Positions 1-8,028 of a DNA stretch of 42,230 bases are shown in pieces. Position 1 is the stretch's first letter. Each line of letters starts with the position of its first letter. The position numbers were made by a program, and so were the translations under genes. The notes beneath the pieces were generated by a model. The model had not been told where the DNA came from. It worked only from the letters and a program-made list of their open reading frames with translations, and did not search any database. Origin of the DNA: Acidobacteria bacterium UBA2994 (GTDB lineage: Bacteria > Acidobacteriota > Vicinamibacteria > Vicinamibacterales > UBA8438); the NCBI GenBank assembly GCA_002346545.1, contig DEAA01000051.1, forward strand, positions 1 through 42,230, read 5' to 3'.

Positions 1-1
1 C

Positions 2-916
2 TACCCGTTCCCCAATTACGACCATTTCGTCGACAAGGCGTACAACTGGGGGTTCGATATCTACGGCCGGAGTGAGTCGCCGGTCTTCACCATGCATACC
101 AGCCGATCCTGTCCCTACCGGTGCACTTTCTGTGGAGTGGCGGCCATCTGGACCCGGAAATGGACCGCCTTCTCCGCCGACCGGATCGTCGAAGAGATCG
201 ATGCCTACGTGGAGCGATACGGGTGCCAGGGCGTATATTTCAGGGAGGATCTCTTCACGACGGACCTCCGACGGGTGGAGCGGATGTGCGACCTGCTGAT
301 CGAGCGCCCCTACGACGTGGTCTGGGCCTGCGAGTCGAGAGCCGACATCACCAGCGAGCGGGTGCTTGAGAAGATGGCTCGTTCCGGCTGCATCGGTCTG
401 TACTGCGGGATCGAGAGCGGGTCCACGAGCGGTCTCAAGAAGAAGAAGAAGGATCTGACCCCCGAGACCATGCGGATCTTCTTCACCCTTGCCAAAAAGT
501 TCAGCATCAACGTCTACGCTACCCTCTGCATGGGAACGCCGACCGAGACCGAGGAAGAGCTCGCTGAGACCGAGGAGTTCTTGGCGGAGGTCGAGCCGTT
601 CGCGGTCGACCGGTTCGCGTTTCTGGCCCAACCCCGGAGCGAGGACTCAGAGTATGTAGAGCGCAACAAGCTCTTCTACCACAAGGACTCGGCCGGAATT
701 CTCTACACTGACCGTTTCCGCGAGATGTCGCAGCGGCTGTATCCGCCGGACGACCAGCGCCTGTACTTCCTTGAGCAGCAGCGCCAATTTCTCGAGGAGA
801 ATCGCGGTCGACTCAGTGAGGCAGAGTTGGCGGCGCACCGGTTTTCTCCGATGCCAAGTGAACTAGCCGACGCCGCCACCTCATCGACGGAAAACGAGTT
901 CCGCCAAAACCTCTGA
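2..916 (+). CDS. Radical SAM protein, 5' end outside the window
   Basis: The frame is open from base 2, so the N-terminus lies upstream of the window. The radical SAM cluster motif CxxxCxxC is visible as CPYRCTFC near base 108-131, followed by a typical SAM-barrel body with conserved segments such as CGIESGS and LCMGTPTETEEE. Such proteins bind a [4Fe-4S] cluster and cleave S-adenosylmethionine to start radical chemistry. Many family members carry a B12-binding domain before the barrel; the missing part could hold one, but this cannot be seen. Its neighbours are polysaccharide genes, so a role in modifying or building a surface glycan is possible. A run of five lysines (bases about 436-450) is a local oddity. 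The substrate is unknown; the family is certain, the function is not. Confidence 0.9.
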   Translation, partial: YPFPNYDHFVDKAYNWGFDIYGRSESPVFTMHTSRSCPYRCTFCGVAAIWTRKWTAFSADRIVEEIDAYVERYGCQGVYFREDLFTTDLRRVERMCDLLIERPYDVVWACESRADITSERVLEKMARSGCIGLYCGIESGSTSGLKKKKKDLTPETMRIFFTLAKKFSINVYATLCMGTPTETEEELAETEEFLAEVEPFAVDRFAFLAQPRSEDSEYVERNKLFYHKDSAGILYTDRFREMSQRLYPPDDQRLYFLEQQRQFLEENRGRLSEAELAAHRFSPMPSELADAATSSTENEFRQNL

Positions 917-1259
917 TAAGCCGTTGAGGCGGGTTTTGCATGATTCGAGCGGTCATCACTCGTATCCGGAAGGGCAACCGACGCACTACGATGCTCGGGT
1001 GGTCAGTGCGCTGCAGGCGCGCGGGGTAGTCTGCTCCCTGTCGGCAGTGACCGGACTCAAGCTGGTGGGGCCTTGCCATTTCATCTCCGGCGGGTCACGG
1101 TGGGGTGCCGCTCCCCTTCTCGGATACCACCCTGAACCCGGAGCCGGTCCCGTAGCCAGACCACAACGCTGCTCCGAGCCCGCAGAAACGCCTCCGGACC
1201 GGCTGGGCTTGACCTCGCCATGACGAGCGGGCATGTTCGAGACGAGAGGTGGGCCTAAT
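917..1259. other. Gap of about 340 bases with no recognisable gene
   Basis: No reading frame here resembles a known protein. The open frames on both strands are short and rich in Arg, Gly and Pro, as expected from GC-rich non-coding DNA. The stretch leads straight into the sugar-transferase relic, so it may be the decayed front part of that gene, but I find no homology to prove it. Confidence 0.5.
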
Positions 1260-1560
1260 GCGGCCTGTCGTCTTCCGAAGCTCATTAACATCCTTCGTGG
1301 CGACATGAGCTATGTCGGCTTCCGCGCGGAACGGCCAGAACTGCACGAGCAATGCGTGCACGACGAATCGTTGTTTGCTCAGCGCATCAGAGTGAGTCCC
1401 TGGCTTACTGTTGTTGCGCAGGTCTACGCTCCCGCCGGCCGACAAGGTGCGTTACAACCTCCAGTACATGCGGACCGTGAGCCCCACCTTGGACACTCGG
1501 CTGATGCTCATGTCCGTTCTGAACACTGTGCTTCGCCGCTGGGACCGTAAGGAACACTGA
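1260..1560 (+). pseudogene. C-terminal relic of a polyprenyl-phosphate sugar transferase, frameshifted
   Basis: Bacterial sugar transferases that start polysaccharide assembly on undecaprenyl phosphate share the core LPxLxNVLRGDMSxVGPRPERPE. Here the frame reads LPKLINILRGDMSYVGFRAE and continues to a WAQV-like segment (VVAQVYAPAG) ending near base 1439. The family resemblance then jumps to the +1 frame at base 1441 (DKVRYNLQYM onward), which ends in a stop at 1558-1560. The shift needs one extra base or two missing ones near 1440. The N-terminal membrane part and the first half of the catalytic domain are absent. The relic's stop overlaps the epimerase start by one base (TGATG), so it was probably the first gene of the same operon. 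A sequencing error could explain the frameshift but not the missing front. Confidence 0.75.
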
Positions 1561-2528
1561 TGACGATATGGCTTACCGGTGCTGCTGGTTTCATAGGCTC
1601 GCATGTTGCGGCCATCCTTCTCGACCAGGGCCACGACGTCGTTGGAATCGACGTGCTCAACAACGCGTACGACCCGAAGTTGAAGGACTGGCGTCTCGCG
1701 AGGCTGAAGGACCGCCCGGGATTCACGTTCCACCGCGCCGACATCTGCGACCGTGAGGCGCTGACTACGTTGGTTGCCGGAGCGCAGCCGGAAGCAATCA
1801 TTAACCTTGCCGCAAGGGCGGGGGTGCGGCAAAGCGTGGAGAACCCCTGGCTGTACTACGAGACCAACACGGTTGGGACGCTGAATCTGCTGGAGATTTC
1901 TAGAGAGATCGGTATTAGGAAGTTCGTGCTGGCGTCCACCTCCAGCGTGTACGGGGCCCAGCCTCAGCAGCCTTTCACCGAGGACATGCCCACGGACCGG
2001 CCATTGTCGCCATACGCTGCGTCGAAAAAGGCAGCCGAGGTGCTCGCCTACACCTACCATGACCTCTACGACATCGACGTCACCGTGTTCCGCTACTTCA
2101 CCGTGTACGGCCCTGCCGGCCGTCCTGACATGAGCGTGTTTCGCTTCATCCGGTGGGTCGACGAGGGTCTGCCGGTGAAGGTGTTCGGTGATGGCACGCA
2201 GCAGAGGGACTTCACCTTTGTGCAAGACGTCGCGCGAGGGACCGTTACGGGGCTCGCTGACGTCGGCTACGAGATCATTAACCTCGGTGGCGATAGACCG
2301 GTTCAACTACTCGACGCCATCGGCATTATCGAAGACCAGTTGAGCAGGAAGGCGAACGTTGTGCATGAGGCGCCAAACCCCCTGGACGTGCCGGCCACGT
2401 GGGCCAACGTGGCGAAGGCGCGTGACATCCTCGGCTGGCAACCGCAGACGCCGCTCGAAGAAGGCATCGGAGCAGCGGTCGATTGGTACAAAGAGAACCG
2501 GCACCTGGCGCTCGCCGTCGAGATCTGA
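1560..2528 (+). CDS. NAD-dependent epimerase, UDP-glucuronate 4-epimerase-like
   Basis: This 322-residue extended short-chain dehydrogenase/reductase has a Rossmann GxxGxxG motif at residues 7-13 (GAAGFIG), a TSSVYG segment at 127-132 that carries the catalytic Ser/Thr, and the catalytic YxxxK pair at Y152 and K156. The segments NNAYDPKLKDWRLARL and YGPAGRPDMSVFRF are typical of UDP-glucuronate 4-epimerases (CapI/GAE type), which convert UDP-glucuronate to UDP-galacturonate in the cytosol for capsule or LPS synthesis. The length is close to the usual 330 or so. A related UDP-hexose epimerase or dehydratase is the main alternative. It lies in a polysaccharide locus directly behind a sugar-transferase relic. 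The enzyme class is certain; the exact sugar is inferred. Confidence 0.88.
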   Translation: MTIWLTGAAGFIGSHVAAILLDQGHDVVGIDVLNNAYDPKLKDWRLARLKDRPGFTFHRADICDREALTTLVAGAQPEAIINLAARAGVRQSVENPWLYYETNTVGTLNLLEISREIGIRKFVLASTSSVYGAQPQQPFTEDMPTDRPLSPYAASKKAAEVLAYTYHDLYDIDVTVFRYFTVYGPAGRPDMSVFRFIRWVDEGLPVKVFGDGTQQRDFTFVQDVARGTVTGLADVGYEIINLGGDRPVQLLDAIGIIEDQLSRKANVVHEAPNPLDVPATWANVAKARDILGWQPQTPLEEGIGAAVDWYKENRHLALAVEI

Positions 2529-2533
2529 CCGGC

Positions 2534-2734
2534 GTGCCCGCGCTCTCCTATCGTGCCGCAGTCACAGGGTGCGGCCGCATTGGCACCGCGCACGCCTTGC
2601 GCCAACTCAACCAAGGAAGCGTCCAGCAGGCGGCGCTTGCCGATGCGTTAGACTACGCCACCGAGGACTTGACTGCGTCGATCGAGGAGAGGCGAAAGTT
2701 CCAGCGCCGGGTTGAGCCCTTCGGCGAGCTATGA
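2534..2734 (+). pseudogene. Short chimeric ORF starting like a Gfo/Idh/MocA oxidoreductase
   Basis: A GTG at 2534 opens a 66-residue frame whose start (YRAAVTGCGRIGTAHA) matches the NAD-binding N-terminus of Gfo/Idh/MocA sugar oxidoreductases (normally VIGCGRIGxxHA, about 330-400 residues). After some 25 residues the resemblance stops and the frame runs through a charged helical tail I do not recognise (EDLTASIEERRKFQRRV). Its stop overlaps the next ATG in an ATGA arrangement, which suggests the 3' end is an original operon junction. The simplest reading is a large internal deletion joining the first codons of an oxidoreductase gene to the last codons of another gene, or of the same one. It could still be translated and couple translation of the downstream glycosyltransferase. 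Confidence 0.5.
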
Positions 2735-4149
2735 CCAAGCCGACCGTCACCGTCTACGTCGTGTCCCATAACTACGGGCACTACCTGACCCAGGCCGTCG
2801 AGAGTGTGTTCACTCAGACTTGGGACGACTGGGAATTGATCATCGTCGACGACGGTTCGTCGGACGATTCGGCCGCGATCGCAGAATCCCTGAGAGCGCG
2901 CGATCCGGGCCGCATTCGCGTCGTGCTTCATCCTGAACCCAAAGGACTTCAGTCCAGCGCCAACGAGGCCCTGGAGTTGGCACGCGGCAAGTACTTCATG
3001 CGCCTGGACGCTGACGACTATCTGGACGACAACGCGTTGCTGGTCATGGCCCATCATCTCGAAGCTCATCCGGAGGACGCGTTGGTCTACCCCTCCTACG
3101 TTTACGTGGATGAGCAGGGCAATCACTTAGGCGTCGAGCACCGTATGCGCATCGGGGTGGACACCCTCGTGCTGGACCAACCTGCCCACGGCGCTTGTAC
3201 GATGGTCCGCAAGCGTGTGCTGAAGGCGATCGGTGGCTACGACGAAGCCCACGACCGCCAAGACGGCCACGAGCTCTGGATTAAGGTGGTCAATCGGTAC
3301 AAGGTCGCCCAGATCAGCACGCCGTTGTTCTACTATCGACAGCACGCTAGGTCGCTCAGCTCTGACAGGACTGAACTGCTCGAGGCACGGGCGCGCATCA
3401 AGCGGGCGCTAGTAGAGCGGACGGAGGGTTCGGTGACACCAAGGGCTGTCGCGGTGATCGGTACCAAGAATACCTACGAGGACATGCCCAACGTCGTGCT
3501 CAACCCCCTTGCGGGGAGGCCGCTCATTGACTACACCTTGGACGCGGCACTGGCGGTCCAGACGCTCGATCGAATTGTGGTTTCAACGGACGACGAGGCC
3601 GTGATCCGCTATTGCGAGGAGCACTATCCCACGGTCGAGGCGCGTCTCCGCCCCTCGGAGTTGTCCGCGCTGACCGTGCGCGAAGAGGCGATCATTCTTG
3701 ATGCCATCGGCACGCTCGAGGATGAAGGCTACGCGTCGGATATCGTGGTGTCACTTGGCGTCCACAATCCGCTGAGGACACCGTCCGAGGTGCAGAAGGC
3801 TGTGGACACCCTGCTTCTCTACGACGTTGACCTCGTGCTCAGCGTGCACGAGAACCATCACCTCTACTACGTCCACGGCGAGCGTGGATTGGAGCCGCTC
3901 AACCCCGCGATGCATCGCCGCGTGCGCGTCGAGCGCGAAGGGCTGTTTGAAGGCAACGGCGCCGTTCGAGTGTACTGGCGCGATACCCTGGACGAGCCGG
4001 AGGCGTACTGCCCCAAGGTGGGGCACATCGTGGTCCCACCGAGCGATGGTTTTCAGATCAAGTCTCCGCACGACGCATGGTTAGCCGAGCAACTGCTGTA
4101 TGCGCGGAATGAGGGGCGCTCGTTGCGCCCTGAGTCTTGGCAAAACTAG
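2731..4149 (+). CDS. GT2 glycosyltransferase fused to a CMP-sialate-synthetase-like domain
   Basis: Residues 1 to about 230 form a family-2 glycosyltransferase (GT-A fold): VYVVSHNYGHYL at the start, VDDGSSDDS near 39-47, and the metal-binding DxD in RLDADDY (D93, D95). Residues from about 236 to the end resemble acylneuraminate cytidylyltransferases: LNPLAGRPLIDYTLDAAL, VVSTDDEAVI, and an LRTPSEVQKAVDTLL segment like the usual PLRTxxDI region. The N-terminal nucleotide-binding loop of true CMP-sialate synthetases (RxGSKxxxxKN) is not conserved; IGTKNTYEDMPN stands in its place, so nucleotide activation may be weak or lost. The gene probably adds or activates an acidic nine-carbon or similar sugar in the surface polysaccharide. 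Its start overlaps the preceding short ORF by four bases. Both domain calls are good; the substrate is unknown. Confidence 0.85.
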   Translation: MTKPTVTVYVVSHNYGHYLTQAVESVFTQTWDDWELIIVDDGSSDDSAAIAESLRARDPGRIRVVLHPEPKGLQSSANEALELARGKYFMRLDADDYLDDNALLVMAHHLEAHPEDALVYPSYVYVDEQGNHLGVEHRMRIGVDTLVLDQPAHGACTMVRKRVLKAIGGYDEAHDRQDGHELWIKVVNRYKVAQISTPLFYYRQHARSLSSDRTELLEARARIKRALVERTEGSVTPRAVAVIGTKNTYEDMPNVVLNPLAGRPLIDYTLDAALAVQTLDRIVVSTDDEAVIRYCEEHYPTVEARLRPSELSALTVREEAIILDAIGTLEDEGYASDIVVSLGVHNPLRTPSEVQKAVDTLLLYDVDLVLSVHENHHLYYVHGERGLEPLNPAMHRRVRVEREGLFEGNGAVRVYWRDTLDEPEAYCPKVGHIVVPPSDGFQIKSPHDAWLAEQLLYARNEGRSLRPESWQN

Positions 4150-4210
4150 TTGCCCGCCGTGCCGGTCCGTAGGCACACGGCTGGATTACGCTCCCTGCTT
4201 CGGAGACTGG

Positions 4211-4357
4211 CCCGGGGAGGTGGTCGCCGAGCTTACTCTGCCCGCCAATCCCACCGGCGGGCCGATGTCCTACATGCTGGACGGTAAGCAGTACATCGTC
4301 GCGGCGGCCGCCACACCGGAGACTCCTGCGGAACTGGTCGCGTTGGCACTGCCGTGA
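4211..4357 (+). pseudogene. C-terminal tail of a PQQ-dependent dehydrogenase
   Basis: The frame from about 4211 to the stop at 4355-4357 reads GEVVAELTLPANPTGGPM, then YMLDGKQYIVAAAA and PAELVALALP. This closely follows the C-terminal end of membrane quinoprotein (PQQ) glucose/alcohol dehydrogenases, whose last propeller blade has a PMTYMxDGKQYIV segment and commonly ends in LVALALP. Nothing upstream belongs to the family: the frame continues for some 20 unrelated codons and then lies inside the glycosyltransferase gene. Only about 48 of some 600-700 residues remain, so the gene is dead. It appears to be a remnant left when other DNA replaced the front of the gene. Confidence 0.75.
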
Positions 4358-4438
4358 GCGGATGAATCGGCGGGAACCGAAACGTCCGATCTTGCGTCAG
4401 CCTGTCTCGGCGCGAACCCGGGAACAAAAAACGGAGGG

Positions 4439-4774
4439 TCAGTCGGGCGCCGTGTCGCCGTCCTCGAGCACGACCGCCGTGCCATAGGCGAGCAGCTCGG
4501 CGGTGGAGGCCATGATCATCGAGGTCGAGAACCGGGTCGAGATGACACCGTTGGCACCCAACCCCTTGGCCTCCTCTATCATCCGGTCGAGCGCCTGTTC
4601 GCGCGACTCCGCCAGTAGCTTCGTGTATTCCGCCAACTCGCCGCCTACGAGGTTGCGGAGAGCGGCCATGATGTCCTTGCCGACGTGGCGCGCTCTGATC
4701 GTGTTGCCGCGAACCAGACCCAGGGTGCGAACCACGCGCTTTCCGCCGACTCGATCCGTTGTGACCACGATCAT
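4439..4774 (-). CDS. YbjQ/UPF0145 family protein
   Basis: This 111-residue protein matches the small YbjQ (UPF0145) family: an N-terminal MIVVTTDRVGGKRV strand, GNTIRARHVGKDIMA, then a helix with REQALDRMIEEAKGLGANGV and a final strand ending YGTAVVLE. The family forms rings; its function is unsettled (it is sometimes called heavy-metal-binding). The start is set at 4774 because AGAGGTG lies just upstream and the family begins here; the frame is open further upstream but that part overlaps the anti-sigma gene and looks non-coding. Its ATG overlaps the anti-sigma stop as ATGA, so it is the third gene of the sigma-factor operon. It may be an effector of the stress response that this sigma factor controls; this is inference. 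Confidence 0.88.
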   Translation of the reverse strand: MIVVTTDRVGGKRVVRTLGLVRGNTIRARHVGKDIMAALRNLVGGELAEYTKLLAESREQALDRMIEEAKGLGANGVISTRFSTSMIMASTAELLAYGTAVVLEDGDTAPD

Positions 4775-5217
4775 TTGTGCACCTCTTGATAGCGGTCGCT
4801 CTTGCTGGCCTTCAGCCGGTCGAGCAGCACGCTCAGAAACAGTAGTGACAGGCCGGACACGCCGGCCACCAGGATTAATCGTTCGAGCAGGTCGTCGGCG
4901 TCCCGCCAGGCCTCCAGGAGTCCGACGCCGGCTACGAGAATAGCCCATGCCGCGAGCACGGGCCATCCCAGCCGGCGTGCCGTTCTGGAGGCAGTGCTCC
5001 GCGGCGCTTCAGCAGGCCACTCGTGGTCGGCCGGCGTGGCGAACGCGGACGAGATGGTTACCTTGCGCACCGAGGTGATCTCGTCGACAAGCGCGCGACA
5101 CGACGCACAATCCTCCAAATGTATCTGCACGCGTTGCGCGTCGCCCTGCACTAGGGCGCCGTCGACGTATCCGGAGATCAGGGCCTCGTCGAACGTCCGT
5201 CCACAGGGTTCAGACAT
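4771..5217 (-). CDS. Zinc-finger anti-sigma factor, two membrane helices
   Basis: The 148-residue product has the zinc anti-sigma (ZAS) signature H33xxxC37xxC40 (HLEDCASC) with a further Cys at position 5, followed by a linker and two hydrophobic segments (around WPVLAAWAILVAG and LILVAGVSGLSLLF). Such proteins hold an ECF sigma factor at the membrane until a signal releases it. The ATG at 5217 is preferred over one 16 codons upstream because GGAGG lies seven bases before it. It overlaps the end of the sigma gene by eight bases and the YbjQ start by four, a tightly coupled operon. The sensed signal is unknown; ZAS proteins often respond to oxidative or envelope stress. Confidence 0.88.
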   Translation of the reverse strand: MSEPCGRTFDEALISGYVDGALVQGDAQRVQIHLEDCASCRALVDEITSVRKVTISSAFATPADHEWPAEAPRSTASRTARRLGWPVLAAWAILVAGVGLLEAWRDADDLLERLILVAGVSGLSLLFLSVLLDRLKASKSDRYQEVHK

Positions 5218-5797
5218 CACGCCCTCCTTCTTTGAGTTTGGCCTTGAGTTGTTTTCGGGCTCCATGGAGCCGAGACATCACGGTGCCAATAGGAATCTTC
5301 AGCACGTCGGCGATGTCGTTGTATGACAGGTCGTGGAAGTCGCGGAGCACAATGATCTCCCGCTTCGTCTCAGACAGGGTGGCGACCGCCCGCCACACGC
5401 TCTTGCGCAGCTGCTGGCGCCGAAGGTCGGCCTCGGGGTTGGCCGAGTGGTCGACGAGCTGACCCGCGAGCGCTTCTCCGTCTACGAGGCCGTCACCCGG
5501 GCGTCGCTGGCGGCGGCGCCAAAGGTCGCGAACCTGGTTCCGGACGATGGTGAACAGCCAGGGCTGGACCCGGTGCTCTCGGTCGAAGCTGTCGAGCGTG
5601 GTGAAGAAGCGGAGCATCGCGTCCTGGGCCACGTCCATCGCGTCATCCCGGTTCCCGAGCATCTGCAACGCTAGTAGGAAGGCGCCCTGACGGTGCCGGC
5701 GCGCCAACGCGTCCTGGGCATCCCGCTGGCCAGCGTGCGCCTGGTCGATGAGCTCCCGGTCGGTCGCCTCATCGTCCCGGGCAACCGCCGATGTCAT
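5210..5797 (-). CDS. ECF-type RNA polymerase sigma factor
   Basis: The product (195 residues from the ATG at 5797) has the two-domain layout of extracytoplasmic-function sigma factors: region 2 with DAMDVAQDAMLRFF and QPWLFTIVRNQVRDLWRR, which binds core polymerase and the -10 element, and region 4 with LSETKREIIVLRDFHDLS and the helix-turn-helix YNDIADVLKIPIGTVMSRLH, which binds the -35. An in-frame ATG at 5812 is possible, but GAGG spaced five bases before 5797 favours the latter. It heads an operon with its anti-sigma factor and a YbjQ protein. ECF sigma factors often transcribe their own operon; I could not pick a convincing self-promoter upstream. Confidence 0.92.
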   Translation of the reverse strand: MTSAVARDDEATDRELIDQAHAGQRDAQDALARRHRQGAFLLALQMLGNRDDAMDVAQDAMLRFFTTLDSFDREHRVQPWLFTIVRNQVRDLWRRRQRRPGDGLVDGEALAGQLVDHSANPEADLRRQQLRKSVWRAVATLSETKREIIVLRDFHDLSYNDIADVLKIPIGTVMSRLHGARKQLKAKLKEGGRDV

Positions 5798-6025
5798 ACG
5801 ACCCTCGTCCATGATTTCAGATACGCCGGTCGTTCGGGTTTATTCGCCCGACGACGACAGCGGGCCGATCAAGCGCTGGGGACCCTGGAAGCCCCGAACA
5901 ACACTGGAAGGAACTTGCCTGCACTGATTTGCATACCTACCAGCGCCCTATTTGTCTCAGGATTGCACGGTAATTGTCTTCAGGGACTATCGGGTCCTTC
6001 GGGCATCTCCCGATACAACCGGGTG

Positions 6026-6262
6026 ATGCTCTGGTTCTTCAACCGTACCGCCGGTCCGCCCAGGTTCATCGGCATTCACTGCGACAAGCGCCCCGACGAC
6101 TACAAGCTGGTGGTGCTGTATCCAGATGGGTCGGAGGAAGCGGAGCGCTTCGAGGACCCTACCGAGCTGATCGACGCGGCCAAAAAGCTCGGCAAGGATC
6201 TGAGCAGCCTCGGGTGGGAAGCCTGTCCCACCGCCACCGCGGTCACGAGACGCGAGAGCTGA
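6026..6262 (+). CDS. Small hypothetical protein, 78 residues
   Basis: I do not recognise this family. The product starts MLWFFNRTAGPPRFIGIHCD and continues with a strand-turn-strand pattern (YKLVVLYPDGSEEAERFED) and a short helix (TELIDAAKKLGKDL), so it probably folds as a small alpha/beta cytosolic domain. Codon use and amino-acid balance look like a real gene rather than an antisense shadow. The start at 6026 is chosen because upstream codons overlap the sigma-factor promoter region; no clear ribosome-binding site is visible. It is divergent from the sigma operon and convergent with the membrane protein ending at 6374. Confidence 0.6.
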   Translation: MLWFFNRTAGPPRFIGIHCDKRPDDYKLVVLYPDGSEEAERFEDPTELIDAAKKLGKDLSSLGWEACPTATAVTRRES

Positions 6263-6373
6263 GCCAGCGCGGTTCTGCGCCGACGTCACACCTTCTGGGC
6301 AGCGGACCACTCATTGCGGATGTTGGATTGTCTAGGTAGACCTGATTTTTCTGCTGCCTGGGGTCTTCCGAGG

Positions 6374-7996
6374 TTATCCGCCCGGTTCGGGCGGACACAC
6401 CCAGTGGGTGTCGGTGACCTGTTCTCCGCCGTCGCACGGTTCGCGCAGGATCCAGACCGCCTCGTCTCGGTTGCGTTGCACCAGCCACTCGTACTCCTGG
6501 ATGAACCAGCGCCGGGGCGATGAGAGGATAACCCGTTCGTCGGCGAAGAACATGGTGCTGTACACGTCCCAGAAATCATAGGCGTGCCCATAGCGGATGT
6601 CACGCTCCGTAAGATAGTCGGCCAGGACGCGACGGTTGTTCGAGGGTGGGGACTCGACGAACTCCGCCAGCAGCCGGGTGTGCCCGCCGAGGGTTACGAC
6701 TGCCCACAGAGCCACGACTCCGGTCGTGATGCGCCTGATGTGGCGGTTGGGTTCGACCGCGACGTGATACGCCAGGATACCGATGACTCCCAGCACCGTC
6801 ATTAGGGTGTAACGCATCGTCCCTGCGGCCACCAGACCGCACTGCGAGACGACATACACCACGCTCGATTGGAGCCCGATAAAGATCAGATAGGTCGCAA
6901 ACTGCAGCTGGGGATGCCACGGCCGGGTAGGGCCGGTCACCGCCGTCCAGCCGATACGCCCGGCGGCCAGCAGTACGGTTGCGCCCAGCAGCCACCAGAG
7001 TCCGTCTACCCCCTGGGTGCCGAGGCTGGGGATGGCCAGGTCGGCCAGCGGCTCACGATGTCCCCCGAACATCGTGGACAGGAACGGGCCCGAGAACTTG
7101 ACCAGGCTCGCCGGGAGCGAGACGGGATCGAAACAGAACCGGTCCAGGAGGAGGCTGACGTTCAGTGACGCGCTGTCGGAGGTCGTCACCGGGAGGCCCG
7201 CATAGTTCCCAGAAGTGGCCGGTCCCCAGGCGGTGCCCGCGTATTCCCGCGCCAGGCCCACGACGTGCCAGACAGCGGCGAAGGACACTGCGGCTTGGAG
7301 TTTTCGCTTGAGGCCGTCGGTGGTCAGCAGCGACCGGTCGAGGAGTTCAACTAGTAGCAGCGCCCCGACAGCGTACACGGTGAAGACTCGCTGCAGAAAG
7401 CCGAGCGCGAAGATGACGCCGAAGGTGAGTGGGCTGCGGCGCGTGAGCCAGAGTAGCAAAGCGATGAACAACGGCTCTACCTGCCCGCCGCTCGCCTCCA
7501 AAAAGTAGACCGTGGTGCCGGGAGGCGCCAGCACAAATGGGCTTGCCACCACAAGTGCCACGAGCGGACGCAGCGTCAGCTCCCGCTCGAGGATCCGGAC
7601 CAGAAGTGCCGCCATCACCACATTGATGACGAGCAGCGGGAACTTCAGCGCGAAGATCGAGGTTCCGAACAACCAGAAGAGGGGTGCGGCGAGCCACGCC
7701 TCGATGGCCAGTTGATAGTCCTGCCCGTAGGTAAAGACCGGCAGGGCCCGGCCTTCTCCGAGATGCTTGGCCATGAGGCCGACGATCGCCTGGTCGGAAT
7801 CGAAAACGGCGTCGAAGAACACGAAGATCGAGCTGCGTAGCAGCACAAGCGAGACGGCCAGGGTCATGGCCAGCCGCCGCTCGCGAGGCCGGGGGAGGGT
7901 GCGCCACCACTCCCGGAGCCGCTGTAGACTCCCGAGCTGGCGAGGAGTATCCTCCGGGCGCGTCGGTTCGTCCCGGAGCGCGTCGTCGGCGTGCAT
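6374..7996 (-). CDS. GT-C type membrane glycosyltransferase (GT39/PMT-like)
   Basis: The 540-residue protein has about ten hydrophobic segments and a first loop with FDSDQAIVGLMAKHLGEGR followed by VFTYGQDYQ. This is the pattern of GT-C enzymes of the ArnT/PMT (GT39) superfamily, where an acidic residue in the first periplasmic loop is catalytic and the donor is a polyprenyl-phosphate sugar. The C-terminal 130 residues are soluble (SPPSNNRRVLADYLTERDI onward) and probably periplasmic. The start at 7996 is chosen because the codons further upstream are Arg/Pro-rich, lie opposite the divergent gene, and look non-coding. Acceptor and sugar are unknown. It is divergent from a second GT-C-like gene with only about 30-50 bases between them. 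Confidence 0.8.
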   Translation of the reverse strand: MHADDALRDEPTRPEDTPRQLGSLQRLREWWRTLPRPRERRLAMTLAVSLVLLRSSIFVFFDAVFDSDQAIVGLMAKHLGEGRALPVFTYGQDYQLAIEAWLAAPLFWLFGTSIFALKFPLLVINVVMAALLVRILERELTLRPLVALVVASPFVLAPPGTTVYFLEASGGQVEPLFIALLLWLTRRSPLTFGVIFALGFLQRVFTVYAVGALLLVELLDRSLLTTDGLKRKLQAAVSFAAVWHVVGLAREYAGTAWGPATSGNYAGLPVTTSDSASLNVSLLLDRFCFDPVSLPASLVKFSGPFLSTMFGGHREPLADLAIPSLGTQGVDGLWWLLGATVLLAAGRIGWTAVTGPTRPWHPQLQFATYLIFIGLQSSVVYVVSQCGLVAAGTMRYTLMTVLGVIGILAYHVAVEPNRHIRRITTGVVALWAVVTLGGHTRLLAEFVESPPSNNRRVLADYLTERDIRYGHAYDFWDVYSTMFFADERVILSSPRRWFIQEYEWLVQRNRDEAVWILREPCDGGEQVTDTHWVCPPEPGG

Positions 7997-8028
7997 CCGG
8001 GCGATGCTACCGCATCCTCTGGTGTCAC

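Noticed and set aside
901..937. Possible terminator after the radical SAM gene (CCGCC ... GGCGG followed by GTTTT)
   Set aside because: The stem is only five pairs with a 22-base loop and the T-run is short; too weak to call.
1452..2306. 284-codon minus-strand frame opposite the epimerase
   Set aside because: Antisense shadow of a strongly conserved gene; no motif or signal of its own.
5963..5991. Promoter-like TTGCAC - 17 bp - ACTATC ahead of the 78-residue protein
   Set aside because: The -10 match is poor and the position is not supported by other evidence.
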